A stretch of 64,000 nucleotides of DNA from Apostichopus japonicus. Taxonomy: Eukaryota > Echinodermata > Holothuroidea > Aspidochirotida > Stichopodidae. Positions within the stretch are counted from its first letter, which is position 1. Each line of letters opens with the position of its first letter. Below are positions 32,818 through 43,970 of the stretch, piece after piece. Both the position numbers and the translations under genes were made by a program. The notes under the pieces were generated by a model. The model made no database searches. It was not told where the DNA came from and was given only the letters and a program-made list of their open reading frames with translations. The stretch covers positions 19,432,577 through 19,496,576 of the forward strand of contig NC_092582.1 in NCBI RefSeq assembly GCF_037975245.1, given 5' to 3'.

Positions 32818-35800
32818 CAGAGCCGTATATAGAGAGAATTTGGCCAACTGGCGATTTGTGACGTCACACGCAAACCATGGGCATCAAAATAGGTCCAGTT
32901 GTCGTTACCAGTTGCGCGAACACACGAAAAACACCACACACAATATATAGCAGCTTTGCACACTGTGCTCGTTGCGAACAAACGAAGCGACTCAGAATGT
33001 CAGAGTTTGACAGGCATACGAGGAACAAAATGGATATCAGGTAATGAATTAGAGTTATATGTGTTAGTTAATGACATTTACGTTTATCTTCACACCTGAA
33101 ATGCATAGAAAACTAGCTGAAAACCTGTCATTACACTTGTTTTATTTTACGCCTCATACTACTAGTCCCACTTTAGTCATACAAACGAAAAGCACACATC
33201 ACAGTCCTGGCTAGGCTAGATTACAGACGCACAACTATAGCATCAGGCCTACATTAATAGATCCTTCAATTAAATAAAGTAGGCCTACACATAAAATGAC
33301 AATTTATGCTTCACTGATCTTTTCAGGTTTGCCAAAAGTAGTTGTATCAGAGGTCATTGTATTAAACTCCAGAAGTTACATAGAAGGATTAATATTCGGC
33401 ATAACTTTTTCTCTAAAGTCTAATACAACTTATACAAGGGTTGTGAATGGATGGAATGGTTTGCTGAGAAGGTTGAATTGCAAGTAGTGTGAATGGGTTT
33501 AAGAATACTTTGGATGAGTACATTAAGCATTGTAATTGGGTATGACATTTGATGTCCTAGGTTTTATTCCTCTCATATAGCCTTAGGGTCCTTAATGGGG
33601 ACTTGAATGTCTCTCCTGGTCTTTTTTTCTACTAAACTAAACTATATACTTGAGTGTAGGAGTTAGCAATAGTTGGGAGTCTGTGGGCAAACCTAAGACT
33701 GATATTGTGGTGTTAATTTCTCAGGAATGTATTACTAGGCTATAGTAGGTGCAACAGATTGAATGGGTCTGTCGAGAAAAAAAAACCCTGCAACAACTGA
33801 ATACTGGTGTATGTTGTAGATTATGTATTTTCCATTAACATATATACTATACGGTCATGTTCTTAATAAGGTTTCATGGATCACACTGACATAGTGTGCC
33901 TACTTGTCAGTGTTGTCAACTGAGCACAGGGCTGATGACATCATTCAGTTTGTTATTATGCAGACAGCAAATGGCCATAATGATAATTATTAATTGTTAC
34001 TTATTCTTCATACTGCCCTTACTGGCCTTACCTGAACAGTGATGTATAAAAATGCAAGAAGTCGTTAAGCTTTTCATTTAAGAATCCTTTTAGCCTGTCC
34101 TATTTCAAACATATGATTGGCAGGTTTCCATGTTACATAGCTTATCAAAATGGAGCTGTTCTGTAAAGCAAGAAAATCACACATATGCATGCATACAAAC
34201 ACACTCATATAACAATTTCTGAATATCTTTTCAGCTGCCCAAAGGTACTGGAATGCAAGCTCTGTTGGGTGTATTAAAAAACCCTCATTGTACTCTTTTA
34301 TTATGGTCGGCGTAGCTGGAACCAGCAATGATGGTGATGTACCTAGACAAGAATTCAATAGCTGCTTTGTGTTGAAGTGGGTTCAACTTGCTCAAGGCCA
34401 TGACAGGATGACGACTAGACATCAGGATGAATTATCTGTTGCAGAGCTCTATAAACCAGGCAGTTGTTAAAACATCCATTGGGTGACCCTCACAGTCTAC
34501 CAGGCACTGCATCGCAGAAGCAAAATGAAGTGTGTGTGATACCTTCATCTTATGAGAGTGGAATGGTATCAGTGAAGCCTCTGTCAATTTGGCTTCAAGT
34601 CTTTGTTTTCTTGAAAGCTGAGAACTTTGAGAAGATCTTTCAGTGGTTTCACACTGACCTCTGTACTTGACAATTCATGTGTATTTGCCAGCTCAGGAGG
34701 AAGCCAGATTTTAATTACATTAACCAATGCTGACTTTTTTTTGGACATGTGGTACATCTGCAAGGAGGTGAAGGAAGCTGTTGGAGTTGCATGGATGTGG
34801 AATCTTGTTGATAGTCTGGCAGTCTTATCCACAGATTATCCCAAAGCTTCTCCACATTGCCACATTCAGAACTTATTACATTGATATACTTGAAAATTGC
34901 AGGAATCTAACGAAGCACCCATCAAGGGAATTTGTTTGTATAACTATTGAAAGCTGTGACCTTCTGATGTGAATGACTAATGTGAAATAAAGGGCAGTAG
35001 ATTACCTTGTAAATGAACCTTGTTATTGTTTGATTGTATCTAATGTTTGCAAAATTTTAAGTTGCATGCTTCCAATTGAAACATAATTCTTTCTCTATTA
35101 ATGGGATATAAATACTTCTCTTTAAAGGGTGTGAAGACACCGCACAAAGAAACGTCTCATGCCGGTTATCTGACCTAGTTTCGAATGCGGGTGGTGTAAC
35201 AGAAGTGTAAGACACCACCATTGATCCCAGAAAATACACACACAGCTGGCTACCATCTGTAAATAGACATTAGTGTACAGTCAATACAAACATCTCGGTC
35301 AATACCCACAACACAGTGCACATAGCAGCGTGGACATCTCAGGTCTAGATAAAAGATAACAAGGTATCAGGTTTCATTACTGTCTGCATTTTGTAGCGAC
35401 ACAAAAAAAACTTCACTTGCAAGCAACGGAAAGTAAACTTTTTCAGAGCGCGGCATGCGGTTTAGGGCGAGTCTTCAATACCTTTACATATACTGCATCG
35501 GTTGTTGTCACTTGATCATTTGCTTGTGTTTAAGCTAAACAGCTTAAATAATATGTAAAAAATAATACAAACTTTCAAATTGCCAGATATTTACTTGCTC
35601 AAAATCATTATCCAATCATGATTTGTTGCTATCCTTGAGTCCATTATTCAGATGATGAGGCAGAGTCCCTTCAACTCTCCATGATGAAGGTAAAACCTTA
35701 TATCTTAACCAACTGCCATTGAGTGTCCATTTGAAAGTTTCAAACACACAAGTGCATTGATAAAAACAAAGACATTATTGCTGTGGTTGCAGGAACTGGA

Positions 35801-37424
35801 TTTCAGTCTAGTAGTCACCAGGTTCGTCTTTATCACAGTCTGCTAACTGGCTTTTTATGTTAGGAGTTTTTCTTCAGAGCACATGTCACCTTAGATTTGT
35901 AAAAAAAGTCCTGAAATTCAGGGAGTTAAAATTTACTGTCTAAAGATAATTTAAAAAGATTTTTTTAACTTCAATCGTCAATGTGGGTGCCAATTAAGGG
36001 AATAAGGAGTTACTGATGCAATGACTTTCTGGCATAAGTGCATTTATAATGTGTTAAAACTTGAAAGGTGTATCATACTGCATCCCCCCCCCCCTCTTAA
36101 TTTGCACTCCATTGGAATGCACAGACAGTTTTGCTTATTAATGAAATACCAGTTAACACTAAATTTTCAAGTCTTCCTTTAAAACAGTCAAACGAAACCG
36201 TGCATTGCCTAAGCTAGGCCTACGCAATAGTTTGAACATTTCTTTATCAACATGTTGTGACAGGGCTCTTAAGATAATTCAGTGACCAAGACAAGAGTGC
36301 AGGGTAGTCTTTGCAATAAGCATGACTAAGGCTAGGCTACCAGTACCATAATTAGCCTTGGCCTAGTGGTCTTTAAAATGTAGCCTAGGCCCCTGCTACT
36401 CTGATAAATGATAGTTGACTGCATCCAAATTAAACCAAGGCCTAGGCTATACTTTTGAAGAAGAAAAAAATTAGGCTGAATTTATGTTAGCCTGAAAAGG
36501 CTAGGCCAATGCTGACAATTAACACAAACCAAGATCATTTAACCATTTGGGCACTTGTTTATGGCATACTAAAAGGGTCTATATAATTAGGCCTGTATGT
36601 GTACACAACCCACAAGTTGCCAATTAGTATAGACCTAGCCTAACTTGTTTAGGCCTAGGCTACTTTGTTTTCCTCAGGCCTAGTTTAAATGGGCCTTATA
36701 CTGTGCCATATTATGTAATGTGCTATAACAGTTGTAGTAATAGCAAGAATGGTCCAGGTCTAACTAAGCCCAGGCTTAACTTATGCTTCGGGCTTAACTA
36801 AGGATTAGGGCTTTACGTGATGCCTAGAGGCTAGCCCACCCTTTTACATTAAACTAAAAGTGATACTTTTTTAGGCTAGGCATAGCCTAGGCATACAATA
36901 TCTAGGAATTAGGATAACTATATGTGCGACTGAAACTGCCATGCCTATGATTAGGAGAACTGGCATAATGAAATCGAATTTGTGGATCGTAAAACGAGAG
37001 AGAATGGCCATGAATGTAATTACAGAAAACAGTCTGAACGTAAAATTCTCGCATTGCTTGTACATTACTCGTATTACACTAGGGCCTATGGCTAGTATGG
37101 GCCTAGGCTACACAGACTTTTCTTCATTAGATCTCCATCTTGTTCTTTCTACTTCCAAAAAAATCCTCTTCTTTTATGGTCAGTCGGAAAATCAAAAAAC
37201 AATATCCATGTTCTTACCGATTGCAGCATCCCCAGCACCATTTCTTTCATAATTTCGTACTTTTTTCGTGTACACAAACGATAGTCTATACACTGTGAGT
37301 ATGCGTGTCGCCTGCTATAAAGTTTTCAAGTGGACCTATTTTACCACCCTGTGTGGGCGTTTTCCCTCTCGACCAATCCAAATCGGTTACATGGTTGGCC
37401 AAACTCTCTCTATATACGGCTCTG
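32818..37424 (-). mobile_element. P-element-like DNA transposon, 4.6 kb, degenerate
   Basis: Both ends carry a 31-bp inverted repeat with one mismatch, starting CAGAGCCGTATATAGAGAGA and ending TTTGGCCAAC. The 9-bp direct repeat ATAGTCAAC flanks it (32,809-32,817 and 37,425-37,433). A subterminal block AAATAGGTCCA is also shared in inverse orientation (near 32,888 and 37,335). P elements have 31-bp TIRs and 8-bp duplications; the ninth base may be chance. A decayed P-type transposase C-terminus lies inside on the minus strand, supporting the assignment. The interior 35.0-37.2 kb shows no clear THAP domain. Confidence 0.7.
34230..34930 (-). pseudogene. Decayed P-type (THAP9-like) transposase fragment
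   Basis: Minus-strand segments in shifting frames resemble the C-terminal half of P-element transposases: IKIWLPPELANTHELSS, SVKPLKDLLKVL, LIPFHSHKMKVSHTLHFAS, DVLTTAWFIELCNR, then MSSRHPVMALSKLNPLQHKA. The pattern of a K-M-K/R-V motif, then T-A-x-F-I, then a short N/S-S-R segment is characteristic of that family. Stops separate the pieces, so no functional protein is made. Confidence 0.6.
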
Positions 37425-37792
37425 ATAGTCAACAAGGTCATATCCCCCCCCCCCCACTCAGAAGTACGGATCGCCGTCCATGCATATGGCACCATTTTGC
37501 ATTTCAGCCCTTCTTCGAAAGCAAAAATTGTCCACCCCTCCCCTTAACCCATCCCCCAGGACGGCGATCATTCATGCCTGACGCCCCCCCCCCTATTGGA
37601 AAATCCTGGATACGCCCCTGTAGTTTAACGTCGACAATTGCCATCTTGTTTCCCTGTAACCGAAACTAATTATCACAATAGATGTGGTGTCCGTCCCCGA
37701 CATTAGCCAATCGTATGTGTCTCTGTATTAATGTCATTTACATCAAGTTACTACTCCAATGAGCCTTTGCCCGTGACTTCATTCCTTTCAAG

Positions 37793-38061
37793 GTTTCCTA
37801 AACTGGCCTGTGACAAGCTTTGAGAATGATAAAACGTCATATGTTGCCTCGAAAAGTGATCTATTCACCTTTACATCAGAGGAGTGCACTGACGAAGAGC
37901 CGTCGCCCGATGGACATAAGTATCAGACACATACAGACGTCACCGGGAATCCACTAACAAGCAACGATGGTAATGAAGTCACATGTGATAAATCCCTAAC
38001 ATCCACTGATGAAATAGAGAAGCAATCAGTCACGGCACAGACCACTGATGACACCAGTTAG
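37793..38061 (+). CDS. Candidate terminal coding exon, unknown protein
   Basis: After a TTCCTTTCAAG acceptor-like site the frame is open to a TAG at 38,061. The residues are polar and acidic (for example FTFTSEECTDEEPSPDGHKY), rich in Ser, Thr, Asp and Glu, like a disordered cytoplasmic or nuclear tail. An AATAAA lies downstream near 38,370. No upstream exon could be assigned because the 6 kb to the left is transposon. I do not recognise the protein. Confidence 0.35.
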
Positions 38062-39480
38062 ACATCCCGGATGCACGAGCAGTCAAGCAGTACGATTTCG
38101 AGACCCATCATAAAATCTATCGGTAGGACACGTTCTTAAAAGTGAGCTAAATTAACGGAGACTGAACGCAATGTGGGGGAAGGAGTGAAAAGTGATCAGT
38201 CAAATGTTATGACTTTCGAAATATCCCTGTAATTGTTGGAGCTGTATGCCGCCCTCTTCATTGGATAACGTCTAGTGTGCACTGCGGACACGCTAACTCC
38301 CTCCCAATCCCGTCCCTTTAAGTTTAGGTCTTTCGTCATCAAATTAATGTTATTTTCATTTCTGAAGCTAAATAAAGAGTAAAGTTATACTTCCACCTTT
38401 TAAACCCTATATTTATATAGCTTGTTCCTATTGATCTTGTAACTGTGTCACAGTTTGACCTAGTAATGTCAACAAGAATTTAACATATCTTTGTTTTGCT
38501 ATAGCCTACTTAGGGACCACATGACCTGTTGATAGTTTGATGAGGTCGTCTGTAAGAGAGTTTCAATACAAAAAAAATAAATAAATACTGTACAAGAAAA
38601 ATGGTATGTGAGATTATATTAGTTCTATGTAGTATACTGCTTTGCATCTTAAACATGCATTCGAATGCATTTCAACAAAACGGTGGAACTTGGTTATCAA
38701 AAAGGTAGCCTGCATTTCGTCCACAAAGGAGCACTTCTTTTATAGCCTACTCTAATGGAAGTCCTGTCTGATCTTCTGTTAACGAAAAAAGGGACATTTC
38801 TTATTTATGAAAAAAGACACATTTTGGATTTCAAAGAAGGTGGGAGGTACCCCCACCCGCCCCACTTACCCAACCCCCACCCCCAAAAATGGTCTACTTT
38901 CCATTTACGAAAATAACACTATAATAAAATAAAAATAAAAAGAGGGTACTTTTTTTAGGATAAGGATCACTTTCCAGGATTTTCCCCCAAAAAGTTAGAA
39001 GACCTTGCTAACCCTCCCTAACCCCTCCCTACCCCCTCCCCACCCCTACCCCCGTATTCCTTCAATTCAACATAAAAAAATATTCAAAGTGGCTTCTCTT
39101 ACAGTATTTGGTCATATTAAAGAAGGTATTAAAAAGTTTTCACATACGGTATGTGAAAATCAAGTGTGGCAAACAAGCTATAGGTTGCTGTAATGAGGGA
39201 GTGAAGGAAGGAGGGGTGAACTGGGAGGTAAATGACATGGGTTTGAATTGAGGGTAAAGAGTAAACATTCTGGGTAGAACAGCAGGACATAGATAACATG
39301 TTATCCCCTCCAGTCCACCCCATTCACCCCAACCCACTTAACAAACATATAACATGGCTCATAAAAAAGTATCCTCCCATAAACAGTGAATGATAAATGA
39401 AAGAAAATACTGGTTCAGAACATAGGCGTACGGGACCATTTCAGTTTGGGGGGCAGAACTTTTTGTGCCCGAAAGTTCCC
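38062..39480. other. Possible 3' UTR then low-complexity intergenic sequence
   Basis: AATAAA near 38,370 could end the candidate exon's transcript. Beyond it are C-rich runs (38,850-38,890; 39,010-39,055) and a decayed dispersed-repeat edge near 39,430. No gene seen. Confidence 0.35.
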
Positions 39481-39491
39481 GTGACACTATC

Positions 39492-39590
39492 TAAGCGGAG
39501 CGCCACCATCGGTTGGCGCGTAGCGTACAAGAAAATTTTGGGCACACAATGCCTCTTAGATTGCCGAAAACGGCACTTCTAAGGCCTTGC
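39492..39590 (+). repeat. Dispersed repeat copy 2
   Basis: Contains GCGCCACCATCGGTTGGCGC, then TAGCGTACAAGAAAATTTTG, then ATTGCCGAAAACGGCACTTC. Same family as 32,700-32,808 and 40,402-40,502. Confidence 0.8.
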
Positions 39591-40401
39591 AAGTTGCATC
39601 TAAACATTCTTTATTTTATAATCTCACGTTTTAGAAATTTACACTTCCCCAAAAATTTGGTATATTAGAAGAAGAAAAATGGTAACATCACTTTGAAGGG
39701 GAAAAATGGGACAGTATATTTTTTAAGCTCCTATTTAGTTACCTTATTTATTATTTTTTTATTAACACAGTACTCAGCTACCTCCTGAAAAACATACATT
39801 GTTCAACGACACGTAAGCGGGATAATGTCGCTGTGTCGGGTGAGACTGCAATTTGTCTCACAAAAACGTATAAAATATAACAAAGAATATGATAAACCCG
39901 TACTTCTATGCTTGTAGGCACCCCCCCACCATCCATGAAAAGGAAAATGTTTCTTCTATATACACTCATGTTGGGGATATCCAGGTCAAGGGCGGCGGAA
40001 GCACTTTTAATCTGGGGGGCACCTACATCAAAGGGCACTTTTCAGAAATTCGATTGGACTGATGCAGCCCTATATTTAGTACCCTTTATAACTCGTATTG
40101 TATTATCTTATTTGTGTATACACATCACTCCATCAACGCCCCCCCCCCCCCCTAAAGGAAAATATGCATACTAGCACTGCAATATCCAATACACAAATTG
40201 GGAAACAAGGAACAAGTTTTCTCTTGAGACAAAATGAGGTGAAATCATGCTAGTTGCTAATGTAGGAATCTTCCGAATTAGACTGGTTTTTTTCTTGCTA
40301 ATATCTTAACAAATTTTTCATTCGAAATAGTTTTAAGTTTGACCCACAGAAATTCATTAAAAGTCACGGGCTTAGCCAGGATTTGCAAAGTTGTATGCAC
40401 G

Positions 40402-40502
40402 ACTACCTGAGCGGAGCGCCACCATCGGTTGGCGCGGAGCGTACTATAAAAGTTTTTGGTTTTACAAACCCCTCAGATGGCCGGAAACGGCCCTTCCCGA
40501 GT
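40402..40502 (+). repeat. Dispersed repeat copy 3
   Basis: Contains GCGCCACCATCGGTTGGCGC, then GGAGCGTACTATAAAAG, then AGATGGCCGGAAACGGCCCT. The first block forms an imperfect hairpin (GCGCCACC/GTTGGCGC). Confidence 0.8.
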
Positions 40503-40830
40503 GTTCATTATGGTTCCCTGGCCTCTTGCTAACTTGAGGCACCTCAATTTTTATATAGAAAAAAAGGCACATTTTTAACCTGAGGAAAAGTGGGGGGGGC
40601 CACGTGCCCCTGTGCCCCCCCCCCCGGTTCCGCCACCCTTGGTCCAGGTAAACAATTGACTAGTTAGAAAAAAAATTGATCTTGCAAAAAGCGTGGTAGC
40701 CCAGATGAACTGCGCTTACGGTGGTGTTACACGGAAATATTTGGGCATAATGATGCTGAATAAAGAAAATCATTGAATTGTCGGGCAAAAATTTGAAAAA
40801 GATTCGGGCAAGCTACTGCATATTTATATT

Positions 40831-40880
40831 CCAGATGACAAGAAATTCGGGCAAAAGTCCTGAAAAATTCGGGCAGCCTA

Positions 40881-40930
<50 letters not shown>

Positions 40931-40987
40931 CTCCTCTTAGGCTGCCCGAATTTTTCAGGACTTTTGCCCGAATTTCTTGTCCTCTGG
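40831..40987. repeat. Near-perfect hairpin with 51-bp arms
   Basis: The left arm 40,831-40,881 and right arm 40,937-40,987 are inverted copies with one mismatch (CCAGATGAC versus CCAGAGGAC). The loop (about 55 nt) is an A run followed by (TA)n. The arms contain repeated AATTCGGGCA motifs, two more of which precede the left arm (near 40,780 and 40,801). Confidence 0.9.
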
Positions 40988-41861
40988 AAATTTGAGGGGG
41001 GGCAGTCTGCCCCCCTGCCCCCCCGCCTCGTACGCCTATGGTTCAGAATGTAAATTGGAAAAAGTCGTATCTATTCAATTGCATAGACTAACACAAACGA
41101 AATGTTAAATACACTTTCTATTAAACATTGCTGTTAATTAATGCCTCTTAGGTCTCTCTTGAGATAGATGGTGGAATTAATGTAAAACATAACTGCAGAC
41201 ATGATGCAAGCATAAAGAAAGTATTAAGTACAGCCATCAGAGATATTCCACTGCAGCTCACTAAAAAAAACCAAGATGACAATCATGAAACAATTGTCAT
41301 GGTTAAACTAATTAGCCGACCTCGTTAACACCTGACTCTCAACACAGAGATCCGGGAATGTTACATTTCTAGGAGACTTTAGCAAGCATGGTCCTGAAGA
41401 AGTCGCACTCCGACCGCACTGCTCCTCTAACCGTCCCGCCCCCCTCCATCCTACTTCATATCTCGTTATGCAACATGGAAGTCTTTCATGGTCTAGGGAT
41501 TACACCATTTAGTATTCTATAGATGTTAAATTTCTTCCCCACACTTCTTCTACACTGTAAATTAAATCTTGCTCTCATACTACATTTGATATGCATACCA
41601 AATTGATTCTATAGTAGTAAAATTTTAAATTCTACAATGATTAAATGAGGAATGCATATATAGAAACCAATATAACAGAATGAACTCCTTTTGAATATAT
41701 AGAGAAGACCTTTGTTTACGAATCCACATTGAAAGGTACTATCATCTACACCAGTTCCTAGCATCAGTTCCAATGGGCCAACTGTTAACCTCACCTGTAT
41801 ATTAAGGGCCAGATTGTTATTACTATGAAATTTCCATTTCCATTTCCATTTCAAAAAAAAA

Positions 41862-41883
41862 AATATATATATATATAAATAAA

Positions 41884-41941
<58 letters not shown>

Positions 41942-41948
41942 AATATAA
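41862..41948. repeat. (AT)n microsatellite
   Basis: Nearly pure AT dinucleotide tract, interrupted by AAATAAATATTT. Confidence 0.95.
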
Positions 41949-43538
41949 CAAAATACTTGTTCTGTTCTTAGGCTACATTACCATAACAACATTAAATATG
42001 ACATCTTCACTCAATGAAGCATACCACCATAATTATATTGTGGGTACCCTTTCCTAATAACACTGAGGATTTGAGATTAATACCAATAGTCACCAATATC
42101 AAACTGTAGAGGTGTCTTGAAAGTATGCAGCTTGCATCATTCTGTTCAACAAACCGCCCCCACCCCCATTTTTCTCCTTCTTTTACTCCAAATTCTAGAG
42201 CACTATAAACAATTGATGCCATGCTCAACATCTGAGATACATGCAACCACACATCGTTACAACCTGTTAGAAGATTAAATAGCTAAAGGTGGTCATAGAC
42301 TTGACCAGAAATATTATCTATGAAATAATAAAGAGGAAAGCCTTGAAGCCTTGGCAAAGGCTATCATATCAAATTTGCAAATGTTGAACATAGCCGATAT
42401 ATACAAATATTAGCTAGAATTGATGTTAGGAATAATATTGAGTAGAAAGGTAGGAAATCCAGGATCATTGACTTGGACTGACCCAGTTTACTACGCTTGT
42501 GTATGGTTGTATAAACAGTACGTGTACTAAGATCTACGGTGCATGTATGGAAATAATGGACTGACTCAAATTGTGGAACACTTATTGATACTGGAATGAA
42601 TATAGTAAATACTGATGTATTTATCACAATTAGAAAACACCACATGGTCTCACAAAGTTGGGTCTTCAGCCTTTAAGACTCTTTACCACTCTTTGAAGTT
42701 TATCAAATTCCTACTCTGACCCTTTCGAGTGACTGCATAAGTGTATGAAAACAACGTGAAAAATCAAAGGACTTGTAGCAAACGAGAGAGTTCACATCGA
42801 CGATACACTGCTAGATAACTGGTAGTAGTGTTCTTGAAACTCTTGTTAACTTTTAGGAACTCTACAGGCAGAGTGTCAAGTTTTCTTAAACTTCATACAG
42901 AGCTTTTCAACATGGTCCTTCAAGTGAAATTTATATAACTAATACAAGTATTTTAGTGAGTAATAATTTGTCATGTTTTGGTTTCAAGTGTGAAGGAAAA
43001 CAGATCAAAATATTTGGAAATTTTGCAATTTGCAGTTTGTGCATGTGATCAAGATTGATGTGTGGAAATATCAAAAATATCTGAGCAAGGAGGTGCTGAA
43101 TAATTGAATAGAAAGTGTTAATTTACTCTCTAATTAACTCACACTGATGACAAAAGCTATCAGAGTGTTGTCATATCATCGAATTGCCAACTTCTCTTTA
43201 GCAGTGCTTTTGTAGCTTAAATTGAATCTCGGTGAACAAGTAAAATGAGTTAATTCAAATGGAAAAATAGTATTTTTAAAACAAAACCTCATCAACACAC
43301 AAAACTGAAGTAAATATCTGCATAATTGTCATAAATAAAATGAATTCAAAGAACAGATGAACTCTCTTTATCTTCAGCTGTAAATGAGAGAGGCTATTTT
43401 TGATATCAGAGAAAAGCTTCATATCATGAAGAAGCAACATACAGTAGTAAATAAAGTAATGAAGATGATCTACTTAGTACAAGGTTATATATAACTGTTC
43501 AACAGACCTCTTATGACAATACTACCATTTTACATTAC

Positions 43539-43736
43539 CAGTTTAAAGGTGGGATCGCTCGTAATTTCCTCGTAAATTCTGTCCTTCACACCACCCGATT
43601 CAAAAATAATATCAATACTACCCTCTACCGGTTCGTCGCTGTTGTCTCGTAATTTCTCAGCAATCCAGTATTTACGGCTAGTAAGCAATAAACGGGTTCG
43701 GTTACTTGAACGGTGGCCTTGGCGAAATTCCTGCAT
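43539..43736 (-). CDS. Candidate first coding exon, unknown protein (66 codons)
   Basis: From an ATG at 43,736 the minus strand is open for exactly 66 codons to a donor CTG|GTAATG. It encodes a charged segment starting MQEFRQGHRSSNRTRLLL and containing EPVEGSIDIIFESGG. Codon use and mixed charge look like real protein. No following exon could be assigned by eye, and no family is recognised. The 5' flank is a hairpin-rich repeat (43,758-43,970). Confidence 0.4.
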
Positions 43737-43757
43737 AGTTTCTTGTCTGTGGCAGTA

Positions 43758-43970
43758 CAGGGAGTTGTTATGGAACAACTCCCTGGTCAGTAGTATGCGG
43801 TATTACGCCGCGTTTTCGTGTGTGTTGTGTGATACAAAACTCTGTGCTTTGTTTTACGTTCAGAACTTTTCACAACTAATGGGCTGTACAGTATAGGTTA
43901 CGGTCGAGCTTTGCATCAGGCGTAATAGTTTGACCAGGGAGCTGCTACTCTAGGCTCTAGCAGTTCCCTG
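43758..43970. repeat. Paired hairpins with CAGGGA ends (MITE-like)
   Basis: The first hairpin is CAGGGAGTTGTT-ATGG-AACAACTCCCTG (43,758-43,785). The second runs from CAGGGAGCTGCTA to TAGCAGTTCCCTG (43,935-43,970). The inner borders are also inverse copies (CTCCCTGGTCA and TGACCAGGGAG). No matching flanking duplication was found. Confidence 0.6.

Larger units (their letters stand above)
31663..37620. mobile_element. hAT-like element split by a nested P-like transposon
   Basis: CAGGGGCGTATCCAGG at 31,663 has its exact complement CCTGGATACGCCCCTG ending at 37,620, and both ends continue into G/C runs and a CTATTGG block. The flanks read TATTTAAC on the left and TAGTTTAAC on the right, an 8-bp duplication if one base was gained. 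Subtracting the P-like element (32,818-37,424 plus one 9-bp duplication) leaves about 1.3 kb, a normal size for a non-autonomous hAT. No hAT transposase is recognised. The pairing of the two ends is inference. Confidence 0.5.

Noticed and set aside
35094-35230. Minus-strand tRNA-like block with GCATTCGAAAC
   Set aside because: The B-box match is weak and no A box at the right spacing was clear.
36871-37252. Several overlapping minus-strand frames, including one with a membrane-like stretch, and a short ATG exon at 37,218-37,250 with a good donor
   Set aside because: Inside the P-like element. The proposed acceptor lacks a pyrimidine tract and three frames are open at once, so no frame is favoured.
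42364-42645. Minus-strand 93-codon frame that might continue the 43.7-kb exon
   Set aside because: No acceptor in matching phase was convincing and the surrounding sequence has stops in all frames.
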